A DNA stretch of 64,000 nucleotides from Sphingomonadales bacterium 32-65-25 (lineage in GTDB: Bacteria; Pseudomonadota; Alphaproteobacteria; Sphingomonadales; Sphingomonadaceae). Made by a program: the position numbers and the translations under genes. This document shows, one piece after another, positions 52,891 through 61,583 of the stretch (its first letter is position 1; each line of letters begins with the position of its first letter). Location: assembly GCA_002280855.1 (NCBI GenBank), contig NCEU01000004.1, positions 115,118 through 179,117 of the forward strand. The letters are read 5' to 3'. Under the pieces are notes generated by a model. That model ran no database searches. It had not been told where the DNA came from and was given only the letters and a program-made list of their open reading frames with translations.

Positions 52891-53436
52891 ATGTTCAAGA
52901 CCATGCTGGAAGGCACCAAGGACGATTGGATGCACATCGCTGGTGAGCACATGAAGCACCAGCAATCCGCCGCTGCCGATCAGATCATCGACTCATTGAA
53001 GAGATTGGAAGCCATCGAGGTCGGCTTTGGCGCCAACCAGCTGGTCCACAGCCTGATGACCGCCACGCTGGCCCGCCGCGACGGCGCCAACGACGAGGAA
53101 GTGGTCGCCGCGCTGTGCCACGACATCGGCAAATTGTTCAGCATCCCCAACCATGGCGCGATCGCCGGCGAGATGCTGAAGCCCTATGTGGCCGACGACA
53201 TCTATCACGCCATCGTCCACCATCAGGATTTCCAGGGCCGTTATTATTACGAGCACCTGGGCAAGGACCCGAACGCCCGCGAGAAATATCGCGGTGAACC
53301 GTGGTTCGAAATGGCCGAAAAGATCGTCGACCGCTGGGACGCGCCGGCGTTTGATCCGGATTACGACGTGGACAGCCTGGAAAGTTTTGAACCCGAAATC
53401 CGCCGGGTGTTCGCCGCGCCGAAGCGGGGGATCTAG
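52891..53436 (+). CDS. HD-domain protein of the PhnZ/MIOX-like type
   Basis: The 181-residue protein has His53 in LVHSLMTA, His77-Asp78 in CHDIGK, His88 in NHGAIAG and His110/111 in IVHHQDF, with a later Asp in VDRWDAPAF. The spacing His53-His77 (24 residues) equals that of PhnZ, a diiron HD oxygenase that cleaves phosphonates; plain HD phosphohydrolases use the same ligands, so activity is open. It starts 15 bases after the acyl-CoA synthetase gene, with GGGAGACGACCA upstream, so it is part of the fatty-acid cluster and may oxidise or hydrolyse an intermediate there. Confidence 0.75.
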   Translation: MFKTMLEGTKDDWMHIAGEHMKHQQSAAADQIIDSLKRLEAIEVGFGANQLVHSLMTATLARRDGANDEEVVAALCHDIGKLFSIPNHGAIAGEMLKPYVADDIYHAIVHHQDFQGRYYYEHLGKDPNAREKYRGEPWFEMAEKIVDRWDAPAFDPDYDVDSLESFEPEIRRVFAAPKRGI

Positions 53437-55532
53437 GCCGCCCCGGCGTCTTCGCCATCGCTGTCCTCGTCGGCCGTACCGATCAGCGCGCGCACCTGCA
53501 CTTCATCCAGCTCGCCAGCGATTTTCTGAAACAGCGGATCGCGCCACGCCGCTTGCAGCGTTTCCGGCCCCTGGCCTTCGGCATCGATCAGACCGGGATC
53601 GGCCGTGATCGCCGCTGCCGCGCGCGGCCAGCGCAGTTCCAGGATCGTCCACAGCACGATCGCATCAAAATCGACGCTGCGCCCTTCCAGCAGGCTGCGC
53701 GCCTGGGTCATGCCGATGGCATTGACCAGCCGCTTCATGCCGCGCGGATTGGGCTCGATATAGGAAACCCAGCGCAGCAGGCGATGCTCCACCACCTTGT
53801 CGGCCGCTGCAGTGGACAGCCGCGCCACGGCCTGGGCGCGCAAGGCCGGCCGCTGCTCCTCGGGTGCAGCGGCAATCGCGGCCTGGATCTCTTCGTGGCG
53901 CACCGCGGTTTCGGGCAGCAGCACTTCATCCGGCAGATCGGTTTCCGCAGCCCCCAGCAGCCGGCCGAGATAGGCGCGCTTTACCGCCACCGGCAGCGCC
54001 GGAATGGTGACAGAAACCTGGAACATCTTGTCCAGAAACAGATCGCCTACCGGCCGCGCCTTGTCGCCGCCATCTTCGAACAGGCTGAAGCGCTGGGCAA
54101 AGCTGGCGGTGATCCAGTAACGATCGGCCACCGCCAGGAACACCACGGGCTGGCCGCGAAACAGGGTCTGAATGCCTTCCAGCAGGTCGGTCACGGTGCC
54201 GGCATCGCAGCGATCCAGATCATCGAGCACGATCAGCACCGGGCATGGGCATTCCGTCACCAGCATATCGAACAGGGTGATGAACGGCCGGAAACTGTCG
54301 GTGCGCAGCGCATCAAAGCTTTCGGCGGCGCGCCGGCCGCCCAGCATCGGCGCGCGCAGGAAGCTGATCGCCACACCGGTGGCGGTGATAATGCCGCCCA
54401 ATGTGCCCTGCCACTTTTCGATCACGCCGGTGATGGTGCTGCCGGCAAAGGCCGCCGCTGCCAGCGCCAAAAGGCCGCCGGCCACCATGTAGACATTCTC
54501 CACCGATGGCGACACCCAGGCCCAGCGCAGATCAAGCCAGCGCCGCCGCCACCACGGCAGCCGCCGATCAAGCGCGCGCTTGAATTCAGTCAGCATGTTC
54601 CACCACGGCGGCTTTACCCTGGCATTGCGCCAGGCGTTGAATTCCACCACCAGCCACGGCGGGTCCTGCGCCGTCAGCGTGTCTTCCAGGAAGCGCACGA
54701 GGCTGGATTTGCCCGATCCCCACGGCCCATGAAGATGCACCATCACCGCCTTGGGCTGCGCACTTGCCGCCTCGTCCCGCTGCAATCGCACCAACCGCGC
54801 CGCCAGCGCATCGGCCAGCGGCTTGCGCCCGAGTTCATCAACCGTGGCCGGACTGTCGGAAAGCAGCGGCGTGCGTTCGGCAGGGGGTGGCGGTGGCGCA
54901 GTGGACGGCCCTTCGGCCACCAGCGCCTGCCATGCCGCCACATCCTCACCCTTCAGCGGCGTGCGGCGGGTGCGCGCAACAATCAGAGCGCGCAATGCCG
55001 CCAGTCTCCCTGACGAGGGGTGGCCGCCATCCTTCAGCGGCGGCCATTGCGCCGCCTGGCGCTCGGCCAGCGCAAACATCAGATGGCGCAGGCCCAGCGG
55101 CTCCGGTTCGCCGCTCATGGTGAGATCGCGGATCTCCACGGCACGCGGCAGCACCTGGCCAACAACGGATCGTGACAGCACGGGCACAAGATTGGCCGTG
55201 TCCGCTGGCTGGCGCAGGGTGAAGGCCAGCCCTTCGTCTCTGGCCCAATCCTGCAGCCATGTGGCGGCAGATGCCACTCGGCCCGTGGTCCGCGCCGTAA
55301 GCAGCGCTGACACCAGCGCCTCGATATCGACCACCAGTTCCCTGCGGTCTGGATTGGCAAAGAGCAGCGCGGTCGTCAGCACAATCCCCATGTTGTCGGA
55401 GATGTCGCCGACAATCAGCGCCGCCTGCTGGACGAGGCTGGCAGCGGCGGACACCCCCTGCGCCATGCGCGCCTGGGATGGCTCCTTGCCCGAAGGCGTG
55501 CTGCCGATATTTTCAAATGGCGGTTCGCTCAC
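53433..55532 (-). CDS. KAP-family P-loop NTPase with membrane hairpin
   Basis: The 699-residue protein has an N-terminal domain of about 240 residues (DISDNMGIVLTTALL), a Walker A GPWGSGKSSLVRFL near 267-280, a two-helix membrane hairpin at about 347-395 (VAGGLLALAAAAFAG and GIITATGVAISFL), and Walker B CPVLIVLDDLDRCD near 428. Insertion of membrane segments within the NTPase is the hallmark of KAP proteins, known from phage exclusion, defence loci and signalling complexes. It is encoded alone, and its composition does not differ from its neighbours. Its stop overlaps the HD-protein stop by four bases. Confidence 0.85.
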   Translation of the reverse strand: MSEPPFENIGSTPSGKEPSQARMAQGVSAAASLVQQAALIVGDISDNMGIVLTTALLFANPDRRELVVDIEALVSALLTARTTGRVASAATWLQDWARDEGLAFTLRQPADTANLVPVLSRSVVGQVLPRAVEIRDLTMSGEPEPLGLRHLMFALAERQAAQWPPLKDGGHPSSGRLAALRALIVARTRRTPLKGEDVAAWQALVAEGPSTAPPPPPAERTPLLSDSPATVDELGRKPLADALAARLVRLQRDEAASAQPKAVMVHLHGPWGSGKSSLVRFLEDTLTAQDPPWLVVEFNAWRNARVKPPWWNMLTEFKRALDRRLPWWRRRWLDLRWAWVSPSVENVYMVAGGLLALAAAAFAGSTITGVIEKWQGTLGGIITATGVAISFLRAPMLGGRRAAESFDALRTDSFRPFITLFDMLVTECPCPVLIVLDDLDRCDAGTVTDLLEGIQTLFRGQPVVFLAVADRYWITASFAQRFSLFEDGGDKARPVGDLFLDKMFQVSVTIPALPVAVKRAYLGRLLGAAETDLPDEVLLPETAVRHEEIQAAIAAAPEEQRPALRAQAVARLSTAAADKVVEHRLLRWVSYIEPNPRGMKRLVNAIGMTQARSLLEGRSVDFDAIVLWTILELRWPRAAAAITADPGLIDAEGQGPETLQAAWRDPLFQKIAGELDEVQVRALIGTADEDSDGEDAGAA

Positions 55533-55598
55533 GGCCTTGCCCCCGGCTGGCTGATCGACCCGAACACAGGCTAGCGCGCGCGGCCGCCCAAGTCCACA

Positions 55599-56264
55599 CT
55601 AGCCCCCGAAGCGCACCTGCACGCTCGCCGGCCCGGCCGGCACGTCAGTCAGACTTGATGCGAAAATCAGCGTTTTGCCGGGGCCCACAGTGTTGGCGGG
55701 CGGTGGGATGGTCCAGTCGCGGACGCGCACGCCGTTCACCAGCAGGCGGGCGTTTAGCGGCGGCACGGTGACCGCTGCATTGCCCGGGTTATGGATGGTC
55801 CCGGTCACTTCCAGCAGCGCGTTGCCGCCGGGCAGACGCGTCACCCGGCCTTCCAGTTTCACATCCAGCGGCGTCGCGGGCGGCGCAACCTGGGCAAGGG
55901 CATCGCTCACGCCGGGCAAGGCTTCGGGATCGATGCGGCCCACCCACAGGCCCACCGAGGCCGTGGTGAAGGCGGCGCCCAGCACGATCGCCACCAGCCA
56001 TTTCAGCCACAAGGCCGGCGGCTGGCGCGGTGGGGGCGGTTCCGGCTCTGGCTCTGGTTCCGGTTCGGGTTCGGGCGGCGGGGGTGGCGGCAGGCTGGCG
56101 GCGCGCGCCTCTTCCTGCACGGCGGCCACGGCTTCATCTTCGTCAATCTCTTCGGCGGGCACCCAGCGGTGCGAGCAGGCAGCGCATTTCAGCCGCGGCC
56201 GGCGCATCACCACGCCCACCGCCACCCGATATTGTGCACTGCATTTGGGGCAGGAAACGATCAC
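55599..56264 (-). CDS. Zinc-ribbon and DUF3426-like membrane-anchored protein
   Basis: The 221-residue protein starts with an MJ0042-type zinc ribbon (VSCPKCSAQYRV...LKCAACSHRW, Cys pairs at about 5/8 and 27/30). A Glu/Pro-rich linker (EPEPEPEPEPEPP) follows, then one transmembrane helix WLVAIVLGAAFTTASVGLWV and an outer beta-sandwich region typical of DUF3426. The start is GTG at 56264 with GGTGGA upstream; no in-frame ATG fits. It is common beside other small envelope genes in alphaproteobacteria, with unknown role. It is divergent from serS. Confidence 0.8.
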   Translation of the reverse strand: MIVSCPKCSAQYRVAVGVVMRRPRLKCAACSHRWVPAEEIDEDEAVAAVQEEARAASLPPPPPPEPEPEPEPEPEPPPPRQPPALWLKWLVAIVLGAAFTTASVGLWVGRIDPEALPGVSDALAQVAPPATPLDVKLEGRVTRLPGGNALLEVTGTIHNPGNAAVTVPPLNARLLVNGVRVRDWTIPPPANTVGPGKTLIFASSLTDVPAGPASVQVRFGG

Positions 56265-56346
56265 GGGTCCACCATAGGCAGGCGCGCGCGCGCATGGAAG
56301 GGGCAGCTTGCGCGCTTCGCCCAGCCAAGGCAAAGGCAGTCGCATT

Positions 56347-57624
56347 ATGCACGATCTCAAAGCCCTTCGCGCTGACCCGGACGCCTTTGCCGCAGGCCTT
56401 GCCCGCCGCGGTATCCGTGATGCAGCGGCCTCGTTGCTGGCCGCCGATGCCGAACGGCGCGCCGCCGAGACGAAGGCGCAGGAAGCGCTTGCCCGCCGCA
56501 ATGCCGCTTCCAAGGAAATTGGCGCCGCGATGGCCGCGAAAGACGGCGCGAAGGCCGACGCCTTGAAGGCCGAAGTCGCCGGCCTGAAAGACGAGATTTC
56601 CGCACTGGAAGAGGCCGCCCGCACGGCCAGCGACAAGGCCGAGGCCCTGCTGGTCAGCCTGCCCAACCTGCCTGCCGCCGATGTGCCGGACGGGGTGGAC
56701 GAGCACGGCAATGTCGAGGTGATGAAGTGGGGAAGCCCGCGCGATTTCGATTTCGCACCGCTTGAGCATGACATCGTGGCCGCCAAGCTGGGTTACGACC
56801 CGGAAGCCGCCGCCCGGGTTGCCGGCGCGCGCTTTGCCGTGCTGAAGGGGCCGCTCGCCCGGCTGCAGCGCGCGCTGGGCCAATACATGATCGACACGCA
56901 GACAGGCGCGCGCGGCTTCACCGAAGTGGCGACGCCCTATCTGGTGAAACCGGAAGCCGCGTTTGGCACTGGCAACCTGCCCAAATTCGCCGAGGATCTG
57001 TTCCAGACCACCGACGGCCGTTACCTGATCCCCACCGCCGAAATGAGCCTGACCAACCTGGTCGCCGGCGAGATCGTTGATGCTGCCGCGCTGCCGATCC
57101 GCATGACGGCGCTCACCCCCTGTTTCCGCAGCGAAGCCGGTAGCGCCGGGCGCGACACGCGCGGCCTGATCCGCCAGCACCAGTTCGAAAAATGCGAACT
57201 GGTGACGATCTGCACGCCCGAACAGGCCGAAGCCGAGCACAAGCACATGCTGGAATCGGCCGAAGCCATCTTGCAGGCACTGAACCTGCCCTATCGACGG
57301 ATGCTGCTGTGCGCGGGTGACATGGGTTTTTCGGCGCGCCGCACCTTCGATCTGGAAGTGTGGCTACCTGGCCAGGGTGCGTTCCGCGAGATCAGTTCCA
57401 TTTCAGACTGCGGCGAATTCCAGGGCCGCCGCATGAATGCGCGCTGGAAGGTCGCGGGCGAGAAGGGCTCACGTGGCCCGGTGAACACGCTCAACGGCTC
57501 CGGCCTTGCTGTCGGCCGCACGCTGGTGGCCGTGATCGAAAACTATCAGCGGGCCGATGGCAGTGTCATCATCCCCGACGTGTTGAAGCCCTATATGGCC
57601 GGCATCGACCGGTTGGAGCCCTGA
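56347..57624 (+). CDS. serS: Seryl-tRNA synthetase
   Basis: This class II synthetase charges tRNA-Ser. The 425 residues begin with the long antiparallel coiled coil (about 1-110, MHDLKALRADPDAF), then motif 2 (TPCFRSEAGSAGRDTRGLIRQHQFEKCELV, by its ends) and motif 3 (NGSGLAVGRTLVAVIENYQ). Start ATG 56347 matches the usual N-terminus; the frame to 56308 adds no conserved residues. surE follows five bases later in the same transcript. Confidence 0.97.
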   Translation: MHDLKALRADPDAFAAGLARRGIRDAAASLLAADAERRAAETKAQEALARRNAASKEIGAAMAAKDGAKADALKAEVAGLKDEISALEEAARTASDKAEALLVSLPNLPAADVPDGVDEHGNVEVMKWGSPRDFDFAPLEHDIVAAKLGYDPEAAARVAGARFAVLKGPLARLQRALGQYMIDTQTGARGFTEVATPYLVKPEAAFGTGNLPKFAEDLFQTTDGRYLIPTAEMSLTNLVAGEIVDAAALPIRMTALTPCFRSEAGSAGRDTRGLIRQHQFEKCELVTICTPEQAEAEHKHMLESAEAILQALNLPYRRMLLCAGDMGFSARRTFDLEVWLPGQGAFREISSISDCGEFQGRRMNARWKVAGEKGSRGPVNTLNGSGLAVGRTLVAVIENYQRADGSVIIPDVLKPYMAGIDRLEP

Positions 57625-57628
57625 ACCC

Positions 57629-58405
57629 ATGCGCATTCTCGTCACCAATGATGATGGCATCAACGCGCCGGGCCTCGTCGCACTGGAAGCGATTGCCGCC
57701 GAACTGTCTGACGATGTGTGGGTCGTCGCCCCGGCCGAGGAGCAATCGGGCGCTGGCCACAGTCTCACGCTGAGCCAGCCCGTGCGCCTGCGCGAAATCA
57801 GCCCGCGCCGCTTTGCCGTGCGTGGCACGCCCACCGATTGCGTGATGCTGGCGTTGGGTGCGGTGCTGGAAGACCACAAGCCCGATCTGATCCTGTCCGG
57901 CGTCAACCGCGGCGGCAATCTGGCCGAGGATGTGACCTACAGCGGCACCGTTTCGGCGGCGATGGAAGGCTGCCTCGCTGGCATCCGTTCGATCGCCTTA
58001 AGCCAGGTGATGATGGATTACACGGCGGGGATGGAGGATTTCAGCTGCGCCACAGCCCATGGTGCGGCCATCATCAGCCGGGTGATCGCCACCGAATGGC
58101 CCGATGGCGTGCTGATCAACATCAACTTCCCGCCGGTGCTCGCCGCCGACGTGAAGGGCGTGCGCGTCACCGAACAGGGCTTCCGCGATTACGGCAATAT
58201 CCACCTGGTGAAGCGCATCGATCCGCGCGGCTTTCCCTATTACTGGCACGGTTTCGGCAAGGAAAAGCCGGCACCCGGCCATGAGACCGATCTGAAGGCG
58301 ATGCACGAGGCCGCCATTTCGGTGACGCCGCTGCATCTGGACATGACGCATTACCAGTCGATGAGCCGGCTGAAGGCGGCGCTGGCCGATCTGGCGGAAG
58401 GCTGA
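57629..58405 (+). CDS. surE: 5'/3'-nucleotidase SurE
   Basis: SurE hydrolyses nucleoside monophosphates and short polyphosphates in the stationary phase. The 258 residues have the metal site NDDGINAPG (8-16), APAEEQSGAGHSLT, RGTPTDCVML and LILSGVNRGGNLAEDVTYSGTVSAAMEG (by its ends). It follows serS by five bases. In many proteobacteria pcm and nlpD come next; here pcm is absent and a PEP-CTERM gene faces it before the nlpD-like gene. Confidence 0.96.
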   Translation: MRILVTNDDGINAPGLVALEAIAAELSDDVWVVAPAEEQSGAGHSLTLSQPVRLREISPRRFAVRGTPTDCVMLALGAVLEDHKPDLILSGVNRGGNLAEDVTYSGTVSAAMEGCLAGIRSIALSQVMMDYTAGMEDFSCATAHGAAIISRVIATEWPDGVLININFPPVLAADVKGVRVTEQGFRDYGNIHLVKRIDPRGFPYYWHGFGKEKPAPGHETDLKAMHEAAISVTPLHLDMTHYQSMSRLKAALADLAEG

Positions 58406-58412
58406 GACACAA

Positions 58413-58442
58413 AAAGCGGCGACGGGTCACCCCGCCGCCGCT
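58413..58442 (-). terminator. Terminator of the PEP-CTERM gene
   Basis: AGCGGCGACGGG (58415-58426) pairs with CCCGCCGCCGCT (58431-58442) with one mismatch; on the minus strand the stem runs into TTTTT. It sits 20 bases past the stop at 58463 and may also end surE. Confidence 0.7.
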
Positions 58443-58462
58443 CCTCGTGCTTCGTTGCTGGT

Positions 58463-59089
58463 TCAGGCCGCGACGCTGGTGCGGCGGCGGCGCTGGGTTG
58501 CGCCCACCAAGCCAAAGCCTGCGATCAGCATCGCCCAGCTGGCCGGTTCCGGAACCTCGCCGATGCTGCCCGGCAGCACCTGGATGAAATCGACGTCAAA
58601 GCCCGGCGAACCGCCGAAGTTGTCCAGCCCAACGATCTTCACGGCCACCACGGCCCCGGTCCAGCCAATGCTGGCCAGATCGAAGGCGGTGGTGCCGCTG
58701 TCGAGCGCCGTGCCGAGAAAGACGAAATTGATGTTGTTGCGCGACACGAAAATGTCGGCGCGCTCGCCGCTGGCACCGACTTCGCTGATGAAGATGTCGT
58801 TGCCCGCCCCGTCGATCACGGTTTCATCGGTAAAGCCGACCGTGACGAAGCTGCCCTGCGGCAGCGACAGGAAATCGGCGGGGTTCGTGGGCCCGCCGAG
58901 CACCACACTGGTCGACACCGGCACCGGGAAGCTGCCCGGGAAGGTGCCGCCATAGGGGCCGGGGAACGAACCGGTGCCGCTGTTGAAATAATCGAGCACT
59001 GTATCGGCATAGCCGATGGCGGCCTGGGCCGGAGCGGCAGCAACGCCAGCAAGCATGGTCGCGGCGGCCAGAGCAAAGCGGATCTGCAT
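58463..59089 (-). CDS. PEP-CTERM surface protein
   Basis: The 208-residue exported protein starts MQIRFALAAATMLAGVAAAPAQA (signal) and has a Gly/Pro-rich beta domain with VIDGAGNDIFISEVGASGERADIFVS (by its ends) and a predicted beta-sandwich ending SPGFDVDFIQVLPG. The tail VPEPASWAMLIAGFGLVGATQRRRR is the exosortase sorting signal. The central region is close to PEP-CTERM domains of unknown function. I chose ATG 59089, which has GTGGGGGAAACGAAA upstream. It is inverted between surE and the NlpD-like gene. Confidence 0.85.
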   Translation of the reverse strand: MQIRFALAAATMLAGVAAAPAQAAIGYADTVLDYFNSGTGSFPGPYGGTFPGSFPVPVSTSVVLGGPTNPADFLSLPQGSFVTVGFTDETVIDGAGNDIFISEVGASGERADIFVSRNNINFVFLGTALDSGTTAFDLASIGWTGAVVAVKIVGLDNFGGSPGFDVDFIQVLPGSIGEVPEPASWAMLIAGFGLVGATQRRRRTSVAA

Positions 59090-59253
59090 TTTCGTTTCCC
59101 CCACACGTGCCGAACGGAGCTTCGGCAACAGGCGCAATGTCTCACACTCGGTTCATAATGGCAAATAATTGGTTAATTTTATGACTCGCATTGCCAGCGC
59201 CGGCGCGCCGCGTCGCGCTTTCCTTGCGGCGGCAGCACCGCTATCAGGTTGGC

Positions 59254-60177
59254 ATGGTTGGGCGTTCACTTCGGGCATATGCCGGCATCGCGGCCGCGGC
59301 AGCGCTGCTGTCAGGCTGCATGATCGGCCGGCCTGAGCCTGCGACTCGTCCTCCGCCACGCCCGGTAGCGAGGCCAACGCAGCCCAAGCCGGTCACGCCG
59401 CCGCCGGGTGTGGCCGCCCCGCCGGCCCGCACGGATTGGGTGGCGCGCCGCGTGATGCCAGCAGCGATCGTCACGCCAGAAGGCCGCTTTCACGCCGTCA
59501 AGCCCGGCGAAACCGGCATCGCCATCGCGCGCGCCTATGGCCTGGCCTGGCGCGACCTGATCGCGCTCAACAAATTGCAGGAGCCGTTCGTGCTGCGCGT
59601 TGGCCAGCGCCTGCGGCTGACGCCGGTGCGGATGCCAACCCCGCGCCCGGCGCCGCAAACACTGGAACAGCGCGCCCGCGCCTTCGAAATCACCATTGAC
59701 GACGTGATGACCGGCGGCCAGCCCGCCGCGAATGGCCGGGTGCCGCGTGCGACCGGCGAGCCGCGGCCGGCTCCGCTGCCCGCCGTTACGGGCACGGCGC
59801 CGGCCTTCCGCTGGCCGCTCCCCGGCCGCATCATTTCCGGCTTCGGCCCGAAACCGGGCGGCCGCTTCAACGATGGCGTCAATCTGAAGGCCAGCGCGGG
59901 CGAGGCGGTGCGCGCGGCCGGCGATGGCGTGGTGGCCTATGCCGGCGATGCGATCCCCGGCTTTGGCAATCTGCTGCTGGTAAAACACGCTGGCGGCTGG
60001 GTTACGGCCTATGCCCATAACGAGGCGCTGTTGGTGGTGCGCGGGGCGCGGGTGAAGGCGGGCGAAGCCATTGCGCGCGCAGGCCAGTCGGGCGCAGTGG
60101 CGGAACCGCAGCTGCATTTCGAACTGCGGCGCGGGCGCACGCCGGTGGATCCGGCGAGGGTCATTGGCGGGCGCTAG
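59254..60177 (+). CDS. NlpD-like lipoprotein with LysM and degenerate LytM domain
   Basis: The 307-residue protein has a lipobox (ALLSGC, Cys at about 21), a Pro-rich linker, a LysM domain ([28 protein letters not shown], by its ends), and a C-terminal M23/LytM domain from about 200. The Zn ligands are altered: FNDGVNL (Asn206, Asn210) replaces the usual HxxGxD, and QLHFEL (Gln286) replaces HLHFE. As in E. coli NlpD, the domain is likely inactive and acts as an activator of a cell-wall amidase. The envelope-cleavage role is from family knowledge. I chose ATG 59254 to give the signal peptide directly. Confidence 0.85.
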   Translation: MVGRSLRAYAGIAAAAALLSGCMIGRPEPATRPPPRPVARPTQPKPVTPPPGVAAPPARTDWVARRVMPAAIVTPEGRFHAVKPGETGIAIARAYGLAWRDLIALNKLQEPFVLRVGQRLRLTPVRMPTPRPAPQTLEQRARAFEITIDDVMTGGQPAANGRVPRATGEPRPAPLPAVTGTAPAFRWPLPGRIISGFGPKPGGRFNDGVNLKASAGEAVRAAGDGVVAYAGDAIPGFGNLLLVKHAGGWVTAYAHNEALLVVRGARVKAGEAIARAGQSGAVAEPQLHFELRRGRTPVDPARVIGGR

Positions 60178-60254
60178 TTGGAGACGCCCGTCGGCGGGCG
60201 GTAGCGCCTGCTGCCCACTTGCACTTTTTGGCCAAACAGCGCACGGCGCGCGCG

Positions 60255-61583
60255 ATGACATTGAACCTTGATACGGCCCCGCGGGTGGGCATGGTGTCCC
60301 TGGGTTGCCCCAAGGCGCTGGTCGATTCCGAACGCATCCTCACCCAGCTGCGCGCTGATGGTTATGCGCTGTCAGGCGATTACGCCGGGGCAGATGTGGT
60401 GATCGTGAACACCTGCGGGTTTCTGGACTCAGCCAAGGCCGAAAGCCTGGAAGCCATTGGCGAGGCCATTGCCGAAAACGGCAGGGTGATCGTGACGGGG
60501 TGCATGGGCCACGAGGCCGACGCCATTCGCGCCCGCTTCCCCGATGTGCTCGCCGTGACCGGGCCGCAGCAATATGAAGCCGTGGTTTCGGCCGTGCATG
60601 AGGCCGCGCCGCCCGTGCGGTCGGCGTTCGTTGATCTGGTGCCCGACGCCGGGCTGAAACTGACGCCGCGCCATTATGCCTATGTGAAGATTTCCGAAGG
60701 CTGCAATCACACCTGCGCCTTCTGCATCATCCCGTCATTGCGGGGCCGCCTCGCCAGCCGGCCGCCAGCTGCGATCCTGCGCGAAGCCGAAGCCCTGGTG
60801 AAGGCCGGCGCCAAGGAATTGCTGGTGATCAGCCAGGACACCTCGGCCTATGGCGTGGACCTGAAGCATGCCACCTCTTCGCTCGGCGGCGTCGAGCGGC
60901 GCGCCCATATTCAGGATCTGGCCCGCGCGCTCGGCGAGACCGGCGCCTGGGTGCGGCTGCACTATGTTTATCCCTATCCGCACGTGGATGATCTGATCCC
61001 GCTGATGGCTCAAGGCTTGGTGCTGCCCTATCTCGACATTCCGTTCCAGCACGCCAGCCCGTCCGTGCTCAAAGTCATGAAGCGTCCGGCCAACGAAGCG
61101 AAGGTACTGGAACGCATCCAGAAATGGCGGGCCATGGTGCCCGATCTGGCCATTCGTTCCACTTTCATCGTCGGCTTCCCCGGCGAGACGGAGGAAGATT
61201 TCCAGTATCTGCTCGATTGGCTGGAACAGGCCCAGATCGATCGTGCTGGCTGCTTCAAATATGAAGCGGTCGAAGGCGCGCAGGCCAACGCCCTGCCCGG
61301 CGCCGTGCCGGAAGACGTGAAGGAAGAACGCTGGCACCGCTTCATGGCATTGCAATCGCGGATTTCAGAAGCGCGCCTCGCCGCCAAGATCGGCCGAACC
61401 ATCGAAGTGCTGATCGACGAAGTGGACGATGATGGCGGCGCTTCCGGGCGCAGCAAATATGACGCGCCGGAAATCGACGGCATGGTGCATCTGCGCGATT
61501 GCACCGGCGTGCAGCCGGGCGACATCATCACCGCGCTGATCGAGGATGCCGACGAGGCCGACCTGTTCGGAGTCAAGATTTGA
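60255..61583 (+). CDS. rimO: Ribosomal protein S12 methylthiotransferase RimO
   Basis: The radical-SAM enzyme adds a methylthio group to Asp88 of ribosomal protein S12. The 442 residues show the N-terminal UPF0004 domain ([28 protein letters not shown] with three cluster Cys), the radical-SAM triad CNHTCAFC (in [14 protein letters not shown]) and a C-terminal TRAM domain with [23 protein letters not shown] is typical of RimO over MiaB. The last codon overlaps the TTG start of the aminopeptidase gene. Confidence 0.95.
   Translation: MTLNLDTAPRVGMVSLGCPKALVDSERILTQLRADGYALSGDYAGADVVIVNTCGFLDSAKAESLEAIGEAIAENGRVIVTGCMGHEADAIRARFPDVLAVTGPQQYEAVVSAVHEAAPPVRSAFVDLVPDAGLKLTPRHYAYVKISEGCNHTCAFCIIPSLRGRLASRPPAAILREAEALVKAGAKELLVISQDTSAYGVDLKHATSSLGGVERRAHIQDLARALGETGAWVRLHYVYPYPHVDDLIPLMAQGLVLPYLDIPFQHASPSVLKVMKRPANEAKVLERIQKWRAMVPDLAIRSTFIVGFPGETEEDFQYLLDWLEQAQIDRAGCFKYEAVEGAQANALPGAVPEDVKEERWHRFMALQSRISEARLAAKIGRTIEVLIDEVDDDGGASGRSKYDAPEIDGMVHLRDCTGVQPGDIITALIEDADEADLFGVKI

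Noticed and set aside
53433..55532. KAP NTPase as part of a Qat- or Avs-like defence operon
   Set aside because: No second defence gene adjoins it; both neighbours are on the opposite strand or belong to other processes.
56040..56080. Simple repeat of GGCTCTGG-like units
   Set aside because: It encodes the Glu-Pro linker of the zinc-ribbon protein, so it is explained by coding sequence.
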